Assembly (NCBI GenBank): GCA_004325065.1
Contig: PITI01000269.1
Coordinates: 1-15,569, forward strand
Direction of reading: 5' to 3'
Source: Hamiltosporidium magnivora
Taxonomy: Eukaryota; Microsporidia; Dubosqiidae
DNA length: 15,569 nt
In this document: piece by piece, positions 8,019 to 15,569 of the stretch
How the letters are laid out: each line of letters begins with the position of its first letter
How positions within the stretch are numbered: the first letter of the stretch is position 1
Position numbers and translations under genes: made by a program
The notes under the pieces: model-generated
The model's input: only the letters and a program-made list of their open reading frames with translations
Told to the model about the DNA's origin: nothing
Databases searched by the model: none

Positions 8019-10340
8019 ATGAAAATTAAATTTTACAAAATCGAAATACGAAACAAGAATTTCATGTTTTGTATGAAACTTCTATTTCTAATAATTAGTA
8101 CAATTAGTGGAAGTAGAAAATTTATTTTATATTTTCATAATAACGAATATTTGAGTATGGAAAATAATAAATGTCATCTTAAACTTACCAGTTTTATCAA
8201 TGATGGATATAAATATTATCAGCATGAAGAATGCGAGGGTCGAAATATACTTGAAATTGAAGAGATAGATATATTTCCATGTAAATTTGAAGGATATCAA
8301 GATAAAAAAAGCAATCCAGGTATTTATCTGTATATAGATACCAAAGTAATAAATTTGGAAGATTTTTTATATTTTATAAAAAAAATTCAAGAAGATGTCT
8401 TTCAAAATGTGAATTTCAGAATTTTTTTTACTGAAATTAAAATATTTGATTGTTTAAAGTTTAAAAATGATAAAAATTTGTGCAAAATTATAAGAAAGAG
8501 TTTAATATCTTTGATAATAAATTATAAAAATGAAAATTATGATAAAGATTTTCAATATAAATATCATTTTTCATCAATTATAGTAAAAAATATTTTAATT
8601 GAATTTTTAAAAATTTACTTTTTTAGTAAAAAAGAGTTGGAAACGATAGATGCTACTGAAGAAATCAAAAAAGTAAAAGCAAATTTCAATGTAGACTTTT
8701 TTGAAAAAAATGAAGAATTTATCAAATTTGATTCGAATCTTTTGGTCAAAGTTTGTAAAAAAGCAAAATCTAATTGGGAATTTGCAAAGATTTTAAATTG
8801 TATTTTTAAAAAAATTAAAATTAAAAAATTAATTTTAGGAAATATAACCGAAGCAAATCATTATATAGAATTACCTTTATTTATATTCCGTTCTGTCAAA
8901 GAATTATGTTTATTTAAATGTGAAGATTTTAAATTTCTATTTAATGAAAACACCTATTTAATTTTTGAGCGAATCGAAATTATTTATTTAATATTTTGCA
9001 AAATCTCATATTTTACAGAAAATATTTTTAAAGATTTGAAATATCTAACTAAAATCAATATTTTATGTTCCGAAAATATTAAAAATACAGCCAGAAGCGA
9101 AATAGATTTTATTTCACATGATTTATTAATGGAATTTTACAATGAAATGTCTAATTTATGTGAGATGCATATTTTTACTGACATAGTATCAAATAATAAA
9201 AAATATGATTTAGGTGTACTTAATGCAGACTCTTTTAATATCACAAAGGAAACACCAATTACTAAATTTGATTTCAATGATTTAAAATACCAAATTGATT
9301 CATATTATTGGATAACATTTACAATCATGTTCATAACTTTTGATATTTTTATTTTTAATTATAAAAATTTAGGTTTTCTTAACATTTATATAGAAAACGT
9401 ATCTATTGACGGATTGTTCGTTACAAATACACTTATTGTTCAAAATATAAGAAAAATCTTTATGGTTAAATCCACGGTAGGTCCAAATTTTTTAAAAGAT
9501 ATTTTGTTACTTCCAAAATTAAAAGATATAAATTTCATAAACTGTAAATTCAATTTTACTGAAATTAGAAGTAAATTCTGTCAAAATAATAGTATAAAAC
9601 TGTGTAAAATTAAAAATTCAGTATCAAATAATGACCAAGAAATATTAAATTTTATTAAGAAACTAAGAAATGTCGAAGAAATTTCTTTAAAAAACAATGA
9701 AAATATAAAATGGTTTGATGAAAACTTTGTATCTAAAAAAAATCAATTTGAAAATCTTTTTAGTTTGATTCACATGAATTCTAATTCCACTGAATTTTTA
9801 CCAAATATTTGTTTATTGAAAAGTATTAGGATACTTTCAATTGGAAAAAAATATAAAGAAGGTTCCTTATCAAAAATATTTAACGAAAACGTTTTATTAA
9901 AGATTTCTGAATTAAGATTTAAAGAATTTGAAATTGGATCAAAAGATAAATTGGCATTAAGAAATTTTATAGGACTAAAGTTGTTACACATACATTCTTG
10001 TAAGTTTAAATCGTGTTTATTTTCAGATATTTTTGATCAAAAAAAGGAATATTTTATTGAAAAATTATTTTTAAAAAAACTTGTTTTAAGAATTCTGGAT
10101 ATTTTGTTTATTTCTAAATTGAAGTATTTAATGAACTTACAAATTGATGTTATGCATATTGAAGATACAAATATTCTTTTATTTACAATGTCAAGATTTT
10201 TATTTCACAACAGTTTAAATATAAATATTCTAACCGCATCAAATTCAAAATCTATATTAAATCTTCTCAAAGAAGAATTTAGCAAGGAAAACATTTCAAT
10301 ATATTTCTTTTATAATCTTGATGAATGGTTTGTGTCTTAG
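8019..10340 (+). CDS. Secreted or anchored leucine-rich-repeat-like protein, 773 aa
   Basis: The first in-frame ATG is at 8019. The frame is open two codons earlier only from a TTG. A hydrophobic stretch, FCMKLLFLIISTISG (about residues 17-31), makes a good signal peptide, particularly if translation starts at ATG 8064 (M16) or 8073 (M19). From 8019 it would be a signal anchor. The rest is Lys/Asn/Ile/Phe-rich with irregular LRR-type units. Examples are VKELCLFKCEDFKFL and LTKINILCSENI (about 268-357), LPKLKDINFINCKFNF (about 500-514), LRNVEEISLKNNENI (about 548-562), IRILSIGKK (about 603-611) and LKLLHIHSCKF (about 652-662). Each shows Leu/Ile spacing and a Cys or Asn at the turn. There is no second membrane helix beyond a weak hydrophobic patch near 430-450 (ITFTIMFITFDIFIF). 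Microsporidia carry families of such proteins, thought to act at the host interface, but no ligand can be inferred here. It stands alone with large gene-free flanks. Confidence 0.85.
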   Translation: MKIKFYKIEIRNKNFMFCMKLLFLIISTISGSRKFILYFHNNEYLSMENNKCHLKLTSFINDGYKYYQHEECEGRNILEIEEIDIFPCKFEGYQDKKSNPGIYLYIDTKVINLEDFLYFIKKIQEDVFQNVNFRIFFTEIKIFDCLKFKNDKNLCKIIRKSLISLIINYKNENYDKDFQYKYHFSSIIVKNILIEFLKIYFFSKKELETIDATEEIKKVKANFNVDFFEKNEEFIKFDSNLLVKVCKKAKSNWEFAKILNCIFKKIKIKKLILGNITEANHYIELPLFIFRSVKELCLFKCEDFKFLFNENTYLIFERIEIIYLIFCKISYFTENIFKDLKYLTKINILCSENIKNTARSEIDFISHDLLMEFYNEMSNLCEMHIFTDIVSNNKKYDLGVLNADSFNITKETPITKFDFNDLKYQIDSYYWITFTIMFITFDIFIFNYKNLGFLNIYIENVSIDGLFVTNTLIVQNIRKIFMVKSTVGPNFLKDILLLPKLKDINFINCKFNFTEIRSKFCQNNSIKLCKIKNSVSNNDQEILNFIKKLRNVEEISLKNNENIKWFDENFVSKKNQFENLFSLIHMNSNSTEFLPNICLLKSIRILSIGKKYKEGSLSKIFNENVLLKISELRFKEFEIGSKDKLALRNFIGLKLLHIHSCKFKSCLFSDIFDQKKEYFIEKLFLKKLVLRILDILFISKLKYLMNLQIDVMHIEDTNILLFTMSRFLFHNSLNINILTASNSKSILNLLKEEFSKENISIYFFYNLDEWFVS

Positions 10341-11654
10341 TTTAAATATTTCATAGATAAATATTCGAAACAAAATTGATAGTAAAATAATTTTTAAATA
10401 TATTTTTTTAAGTTGTTTTCTTTTATCACTATTTTTGTCAATAAGTGACAAAGTTTTTATGATTAATGATAAATTATATTTTATGAAATCTCTTGAACAT
10501 TTTATTGTCATAATTATATTTTTTTGATTTACATTATACTTTAATAATTTCAGAAAAGACTTTTTGGATTTAAAGTGTCTTCTAGTAATTTAAATCTTGA
10601 TGCTTTATATTATTTAAAAAGAATTTGTTTGATCAATTTTTTAGATTACTTTACAAAGTGATTACTTTTTAATTATATTATTATCTCAATTAGATAGAAA
10701 GCATCTATTTTCAAGTATTAAAACGATGCGAATAGAATGATAAATCAATTTAAAAGTTCTAAAAATAATCTTATATGCAGTCAGTATTTATACACAATAT
10801 ATTCTTCTCTAGTTTATCAGAATACTTGAAGGATAAGTATCTAAAAAAAACGCATTTCCTAATATCTTCTAATTTATATTATATTAGAAAGAGATATGAA
10901 AAAATAAAATTCATTTATTCTTTATGTATCAATTTGAGTTGAGTAATTTGATTTTTTACTATAAAGCAGACGAAAAATATACATTTAAAAATTGAGGAAA
11001 ATACCAATAACTTTATAGTATTTGAATGGTTTAAATAAATAACAATTTTTAAAGTATACTTTGAAATAAGCATGCCAGACATCTTAATAAAATATATAAA
11101 TAAACCTCGTTTTTGCTACTTAAATATATTTTCTACATCTAGAGTTAATTTTAACTGAATGGATTCATAGATATTAGCCATTATATTTGTTATAATTTAT
11201 ATAAACTCATTTTAAAGATAAAAGATAGGTAAAATCATCGTAAAATGTAATTTAAGTCGGAATTAAATAATACGTTGGTTTTTAAAACATTCTTAAGCAA
11301 AAAATATGTTGTTAATTGCTTTTATAATATATAGGAATTTTACAATCTTTAAAATAATTATTATATTTATTTTGAAAATAATTTATATAAGAACAACGAC
11401 ACCTATAAAAAGGGTAAAAATGATACAATCTAGACAATTAAACAAGATCAGCAAATAAACAAACACGACTTTTTGTAAACCGACCCGTTATATATAGCCA
11501 CCATATCTGCATTCGGTCTTTTGCTCAAAAAACAACACCAATATATTCAGATAAATATATTAAAGAATTAAATTTACTAACCATTTGTCTTATATACATT
11601 GTTCTGAAGAGAAGTAATCAAATTAAAATCTATCAATTTAATACATATGTGTGA
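10341..11654. other. AT-rich intergenic region without a supported gene
   Basis: About 1.3 kb with no long open frame on either strand. A somewhat more GC-rich patch at about 11395-11530 (containing ACCGACCCGTTATATATAGC) may be the remains of another element. I could not align it to anything else in the window. A weak inverted repeat, TTCTAAT with ATTAGAA, lies near 10867. Confidence 0.55.
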
Positions 11655-12310
11655 AGTGTATTTTAATTTTATTTTAGGAATTTTCGGTGGAAAGAAATCA
11701 ACACAAAATTTTCACTTGTTCCAAGGAGATTTAAGTAAGGAGGAGAAACGGTTTACACAATTTGAAAATTCTTTTAAGAACTTATTTTGTAATTTTTTAT
11801 TTAATCAGATTATAAAATAGTAGTTTTATTTGTAAGTATTAGACACGTAAAAGTATATAAACCTAGCCTTTCTCTCTCGAATTACAATAGATTTCACCTG
11901 GGAAATACAAAAAAAATACATTCTCTATCAAAAATTAATGAAACTTAAGTAGCAGATTATACCTATTGTTATGACATTGTAACATATATGTTAATCAATA
12001 TAAGTCACCGAGATATTTCGTATCCGAATGTCTATTTAATTTGAATTATGTAGTATAAGCAGAGAAATACTCGTATTTTTATACAAGACTGTTTCGGCCC
12101 CAGCATCATATCCCAGAAAACCTATTCAAAAAAAAATTTCATTAGTTACTGGAATTTAATCCAATTCAGACATTCTTTTACCTAAAAGCTTTTATTCACA
12201 AGTACCTAAAAACTACTTATGATGTATTAAATAAGATCATCTATGTTAAACCTAGAACAGCGTTAATGTCATAAAAACTATATTTAAGAGCTACATATTT
12301 TAAAAAACAT
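11655..12310 (-). repeat. Dispersed non-coding repeat, copy B (inverted relative to copy A)
   Basis: The reverse complement of this segment runs collinear with copy A at 3315-3969. The best matches are 12269-12249 against 3361-3381 (19 of 21), 11978-11951 against 3660-3687 (25 of 28), AAAGGCTAGGTTT near 11871, and GGAGGAGAA at 11739-11747. Spacings between anchors differ by only a few bases from those in copy A (about 291, 107 and 124 against 299, 101 and 118). It lacks the short insertion present at the end of copy A, so it represents the element without it. It is more AT-rich than copy A, which may mean it is older or mutating faster. No open frame is shared by the two copies. Confidence 0.7.
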
Positions 12311-12372
12311 GGGTTATTTAGTAAATAAAATTATAAATCTAATATTCAATAATTCCTTATCAATAACACAAG

Positions 12373-12693
12373 CTTAATAACTAATAGAAGTTCAAAAGTA
12401 AGTTTTAAACTTAATAGATAATAGAAGTTCAAAGTAATTTTAAACCTAATAACTATTAGAATATCAAAGTCAACTTTAAACCTAATAACTAATAGAACAT
12501 CAAAGTAAGTTTTAATACTAATAACTATTAGAAGTTCAAAGTAATTTTCAACCTAATAACTAATAGAACATCAAAGTAAGTTTAAACCTAATAACTATGA
12601 GATGTTCAAAGTAATTTTCAACCTAATAACTATTAGAAGTTCAAAGTAATTTTCAACCTAATAACTATTAGAAGTTCAAAAGTAATTTTAAAC
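12373..12693. repeat. Minisatellite, nine units of 35-37 bp
   Basis: The units start near 12373, 12410, 12446, 12482, 12518, 12553, 12588, 12623 and 12658. The consensus begins CTAATAACTATTAGAAGTTC and continues AAAGTAATTTTCAAC. The first 14 bases form a hairpin, CTAAT-AACT-ATTAG, in units with TATTAG, and lose it in units with TAATAG. Units 4-5 and 6-7 repeat as pairs (an ACATC type followed by a TTTTCAAC type), which suggests amplification of a dimer of about 71 bp. Spacers are not unique, so this is not a CRISPR array. No frame runs through it. Confidence 0.9.
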
Positions 12694-13261
12694 ATATGAT
12701 TCTAACAGTAAAGTAAACAATAAATTACACAATATATCCAATAATATTTCTTATTCACACAATAACTCTTAATTATAAATCTCTTAATTTAAAATAATTT
12801 CTATACTTCTCTAACCCTATATATACTTAACCCTATCCTCAAATACATTTGTTTATCTTTCTTTCATCAAATTTCTTTTAATATATTCAATCTCTTATTT
12901 AAATTATTAATTTATATTTTCAAATATTTTATCAATAAAGAAACATAAATTTATATTAAATATAAGAATTAAATATTAAATTATACTTCAAGGTTACTCA
13001 GTAATATTAATTCTTTATATTTTCATTTATTTTATTTCTCTCTAATTTCATTTATCTATGTTTTTATCTTATTTATAATTTTGCTATACCTTATTAATTT
13101 TTTTCTAATTATTTCTATTTTTCATAAAATACATTAATTTCCCAAATATTTTTCCCAAATAATTTTCTAATTTCTAATTTCTAAAAACCTTATTATTTTC
13201 CTATTAAAACCTTTCTGATTAAAACCATTTTCTAATTTCCAAAAACCTTATTAATCCTTTT

Positions 13262-13345
13262 CTATTTTTCCAAAATAATTTCCTAATTTCTTAATTTCCC
13301 AAATATTTTCATAAAAACCTTTTTTATAATTTCCCAAATATTTTT
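13262..13345 (+). repeat. 84-bp direct repeat, first copy
   Basis: Starts CTATTTTTCCAAAATAATTT and is identical over 84 bases to 13359-13442, at a period of 97 bases. The exact match beside degenerate neighbours implies a recent tandem duplication or ongoing gene conversion. Confidence 0.9.
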
Positions 13346-13358
13346 CCTAAATAATTTT

Positions 13359-13442
13359 CTATTTTTCCAAAATAATTTCCTAATTTCTTAATTTCCCAAA
13401 TATTTTCATAAAAACCTTTTTTATAATTTCCCAAATATTTTT
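13359..13442 (+). repeat. 84-bp direct repeat, second copy
   Basis: Identical to 13262-13345. It ends about 38 bases before the ATPase start codon. Confidence 0.9.
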
Positions 13443-13463
13443 TATATAAAATTTTACTTACAA

Positions 13464-13466
13464 CCC
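13464..13466 (+). promoter_or_regulatory. CCC-like signal before ATPase start
   Basis: The CCC in ACAACCCATAAAAAAC ends 13 bases before the ATG at 13480, the usual place of the microsporidian CCC-like signal. AAAATTTTA lies at about 13449-13457. C runs are common in this G-free region, so specificity is limited. Confidence 0.35.
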
Positions 13467-13479
13467 ATAAAAAACAAAT

Positions 13480-15569
13480 ATGAAAACATTCTACAAACAC
13501 CGAAACATATTCACACGTTTATATACAATCCCTATACTTATACTCCCTATACTTATAAAAGTATTTAATTCATACCACATAGCTCCTTTCTTTTGTTTAC
13601 TTGTTAGTCTTTTTATGTTTCTTACAACCTTTTGGTCACCTAAGTGTTACATTGCAGTATCACTAACCTCAGTATCACCCAACAGTAGGGGAGATAACAA
13701 TACTGATAACAATACTGATGATAATAGAGAGGATAATAGAGAGGATAATAGTGGGTATATTTGTGGTGATATTAGTAGTGATATTAGTAGTGATAAGAAT
13801 AATGATAAATACAATACTAATAATGAAAAATATGATAATGAAAAATATGATAATATTACTAATGATAATAGTAATAGCAAACAAAATGATAACAAACCTG
13901 CCAATACTAATATCAAACATGCCAATACTAATAACAAACCAAATATCAAACAATACACCCCCACCCCTGAATATATTTTCTTTAAAAATAATCTTTACAA
14001 ACTCTTCAAATCAAACTTTAAAAATAATATTTTTACTTTCTCACACAACAAAACACCTTTCATCGTAGAATTCAACAAAAAAGATTATAAAATTACAAAA
14101 ATAAAAGTAGAAACCACACATCCTTTCTCCTTCTACACTACTCACACACCAATTCTATCTCCTCTTCTTCTTTACCACCACCCACCCAACATATTTACAT
14201 TTCCACATCCTTCTTTTACTTCTCTATTCCTTGAACACGCTGTATCTCCATTCTTTGTATTTCAAATGTTTTGTTCTATTCTTTGGTGTTTAGATGAATA
14301 TGTTTATCATTCTTTACTTACTATGGCATTACTTGTTATATTTGAAATTACTCTTGTATTCCAAAGACTTAGAAATTTAAAAGAATTCCAATCTATGAAC
14401 CACGAGACATTTGAAGTAAAAGCAATAAAGCAAGTTAAGTGTATAAGTGATAGGGATAGTAATAGTGATAGTAATATGTTAGATAATAGGGATAGAGATT
14501 CTATTAGTAGTAAAAAGAGTAAGAATACCAGTAAAAAGAATAGCAGTAAAAATAGTAATAAGAATACCAGTAAAAATAGTAAGAATAATACCAGCAATAC
14601 CAGTAATAAGAATACCAATACTACTTATGTTAATACTGCTAATATCTATCCTGGTGATATTATTGTTATAGATAACCCTTGTCAAGTACCAGCAGACCTT
14701 CTTATATTAAAAGGTACATGTGTAGTAGATGAGAGTATGTTAACAGGAGAATCAACACCATCAACAAAGCTAAGCATTAGTGATAGTGATATAGATAATA
14801 ATATAGATAATACTAGTGACTTAGACATAAGTAGTATAGATACTAAGATAGATACTAATACCAATACTAAGATAGATAATACTAGTACCAATACCAGTAC
14901 TAACAAACATACCAATACTAATACTAACAACCATACCAGTACCAATAACCATACTAGTACTAATACCAACCATACTACCAATAACAACCATACCAATACC
15001 AATATATATGATTCCCTCTGCCTTAGAAATCATAAAAAATTCGTTCTTTTTAGTGGTACTAAAATAATAAAATGTACTTCTCTTACCTTATATGTCTTAA
15101 GAACCTCTTTCAGTACACAACAAGGTAAACTGATAAAGAAAATGACAAATACAGAAATAAGACATGAAAAAGAACCGTTTTTCTTTATTCTTTTTCTTCT
15201 TTTCTTTGCTATAATTTCTAGTATTTATAATATTTATAATAGTTTTAATATTAAAAATAATTATAAATTATTTTTAGAAACAATTATTATTCTTACTAAT
15301 GTTGTACCACCTGAATTACCTTTAGAACTTAGTATTGCTATTAATAATTCTATACAATCTTTAATATTAAAAGGTATATTTTGTTTAGAAGCATATCGTA
15401 TACCAACAGCAGGTAAAGTAGATGTTATATGTTTTGATAAGACAGGAACACTTACCGAGACAGGACTAAGGATGTGTGGTATAGTAGTGGGGGGTGGGGA
15501 TGGTAGTAGTGGGGATGGTGGTAGTGGGGATGGTGGTAGGGATAGTAGTAGGGATATTAGTAGGGATAT
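13480..15569 (+). CDS. SPF1: P5A-type P-type ATPase (Spf1/ATP13A1-like), 3'-truncated by window
   Basis: One frame is open from ATG 13480 (in-frame TAA at 13468-13470) to the window end, 696 codons without a stop. The order is two N-terminal helices (about 14-30 and 35-50), low-complexity tract 1 (68-157), a core segment with LFLEHAVSPFFVFQMF (249-264) and WCLDEY (269-274), helices to about 295, tract 2 (322-382), and YPGDIIVI leading to DESMLTGESTP with the A-domain TGES at 422-425. Then come tract 3 (432-508), FVLFSGTKI and YVLRTSFSTQQGKL, a helix (about 548-565), PPELPLELS (610-618), DKTGTLT with phosphorylated Asp653, and Gly/Asp/Ser tract 4 from about 668. PPELPLELS and the EHAVSPFF block mark class P5A. 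Members reside in the ER membrane and remove mislocalised or misinserted transmembrane helices using ATP. The N domain and the remaining helices lie outside. The ATPase core itself shows no missing catalytic residue. Confidence 0.95.
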   Translation, partial: MKTFYKHRNIFTRLYTIPILILPILIKVFNSYHIAPFFCLLVSLFMFLTTFWSPKCYIAVSLTSVSPNSRGDNNTDNNTDDNREDNREDNSGYICGDISSDISSDKNNDKYNTNNEKYDNEKYDNITNDNSNSKQNDNKPANTNIKHANTNNKPNIKQYTPTPEYIFFKNNLYKLFKSNFKNNIFTFSHNKTPFIVEFNKKDYKITKIKVETTHPFSFYTTHTPILSPLLLYHHPPNIFTFPHPSFTSLFLEHAVSPFFVFQMFCSILWCLDEYVYHSLLTMALLVIFEITLVFQRLRNLKEFQSMNHETFEVKAIKQVKCISDRDSNSDSNMLDNRDRDSISSKKSKNTSKKNSSKNSNKNTSKNSKNNTSNTSNKNTNTTYVNTANIYPGDIIVIDNPCQVPADLLILKGTCVVDESMLTGESTPSTKLSISDSDIDNNIDNTSDLDISSIDTKIDTNTNTKIDNTSTNTSTNKHTNTNTNNHTSTNNHTSTNTNHTTNNNHTNTNIYDSLCLRNHKKFVLFSGTKIIKCTSLTLYVLRTSFSTQQGKLIKKMTNTEIRHEKEPFFFILFLLFFAIISSIYNIYNSFNIKNNYKLFLETIIILTNVVPPELPLELSIAINNSIQSLILKGIFCLEAYRIPTAGKVDVICFDKTGTLTETGLRMCGIVVGGGDGSSGDGGSGDGGRDSSRDISRD
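13681..13950 (+). repeat. Coding low-complexity tract 1 (Asn/Asp/Ser)
   Basis: Encodes residues 68-157 of the ATPase, between its N-terminal helices and the first conserved core block. Local DNA duplications are visible: GAGGATAATAGA twice, GATATTAGTAGT twice, AATGAAAAATATGAT twice, and a unit starting GCCAATACTAATA twice. All are multiples of three bases, so the frame is kept. Confidence 0.9.
14443..14625 (+). repeat. Coding low-complexity tract 2 (Ser/Asn/Lys/Asp)
   Basis: Encodes residues 322-382 inside the A-domain region, just before YPGDIIVI. Codons AGT, AAT, AAG, AAA and ACC recur as AGTAAAAATAGTAAGAAT-type DNA. It probably forms a flexible cytosolic loop. Confidence 0.85.
14776..15002 (+). 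repeat. Coding low-complexity tract 3 (Thr/Asn/His/Ser/Asp)
   Basis: Encodes about residues 433-508, straight after the TGES loop. It begins as (SD/ID/DN)-type repeats and changes to Asn-Thr-Asn-Thr with periodic His (NHTSTNNHTSTN). The DNA is built of AAT, ACC, ACT, AGT, AAC and CAT triplets. Confidence 0.9.
15484..15569 (+). repeat. Coding G-rich low-complexity tract 4 (Gly/Asp/Ser/Arg)
   Basis: Lies about nine residues after DKTGTLT and runs off the window. The units are GGGGATGGTGGTAGT-like, then AGTAGGGATATT-like. G runs at 15489-15494, 15496-15499, 15511-15514 and 15526-15529 could form a G-quadruplex with long loops, the reverse of the G-free DNA 2 kb upstream. Confidence 0.85.

Larger units (their letters stand above)
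12694..13479. other. G-depleted, pyrimidine-skewed region upstream of the ATPase gene
   Basis: The plus strand is built of A, T and C. From 13084 to 13481 I count a single G (13217), and 13218-13481 has none in 264 bases, although C is frequent (motifs TTTCCCAAATATTTT and AAAAACCTT recur). There is no ORF. The skew continues into the first part of the ATPase gene. It probably holds that gene's 5' flank and promoter. Confidence 0.85.

Noticed and set aside
9770..10511. Minus-strand ORFs overlapping the end of the LRR gene
   Set aside because: They lie antisense to, or overlap, a clearly better 773-residue frame and have no features of their own.
12373..12693. CRISPR array
   Set aside because: The repeats follow each other without unique spacers and vary internally, so it is a minisatellite. 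The setting is eukaryotic.
13647..15033. Several minus-strand and out-of-frame plus-strand ORFs rich in Leu/Val/Ile/Ser
   Set aside because: They are antisense or shifted readings of the triplet repeats in the ATPase gene (for example ACC/AAT read backwards as GGT/ATT). The plus frame from 13480 carries all the conserved P5A motifs.

Overview
The window looks like AT-rich nuclear DNA from a microsporidian with an expanded, gene-poor genome, of the Hamiltosporidium or Edhazardia kind. This is an inference. It rests on intronless genes, very short upstream signals (CCC-like and AAATTT-like motifs next to two starts), a secreted leucine-rich-repeat protein of the sort these parasites carry in families, a eukaryotic P5A ATPase, and 2-3 kb intergenic stretches. 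Another AT-rich protist is not excluded. I see no bacterial operon, rRNA, tRNA or CRISPR.

Layout. Positions 1-1343 (minus strand) hold a small secreted-protein ORF followed by a run of open segments broken by stops and frame changes, which looks like a decaying gene. Positions 1380-3310 are AT-rich and without a gene. Positions 3315-3969 are copy A of a diverged, roughly 650-bp non-coding repeat. Right at its end sits a 241-bp short retroelement-like insertion (3983-4223) flanked by a 13-bp target-site duplication with one mismatch. Positions 4710-5477 encode a seven-helix membrane protein. Positions 5478-8018 are gene-free, with two clean inverted repeats. Positions 8019-10340 encode a 773-residue secreted or membrane-anchored LRR-like protein. 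Positions 10341-11654 are gene-free. Positions 11655-12310 are copy B of the same repeat in the opposite orientation. Positions 12373-12693 are a nine-copy minisatellite with a 35-37 bp unit. Positions 12694-13479 are a strand-asymmetric, almost G-free stretch that contains a tandem 84-bp duplication.

From 13480 to the window end a single uninterrupted reading frame (696 codons, incomplete at its 3' end) encodes the front half of a P5A P-type ATPase (Spf1/ATP13A1 family). It carries the TGES, PPELPLELS and DKTGTLT motifs. Four Asn/Ser/Asp/Thr- or Gly/Asp/Ser-rich low-complexity tracts interrupt its conserved core. They are encoded by microsatellite-like DNA, which also produces many spurious ORFs on the other frames.

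The genes do not form an evident operon or pathway. Two encode proteins of the membrane or ER (the seven-helix protein and the P5A ATPase) and two encode apparently exported proteins. I found no convincing new multi-gene system. The most informative signals are the repeat pair with its nested retroelement insertion, the strand-asymmetric domain leading into the ATPase, and the repeat-expanded ATPase itself.
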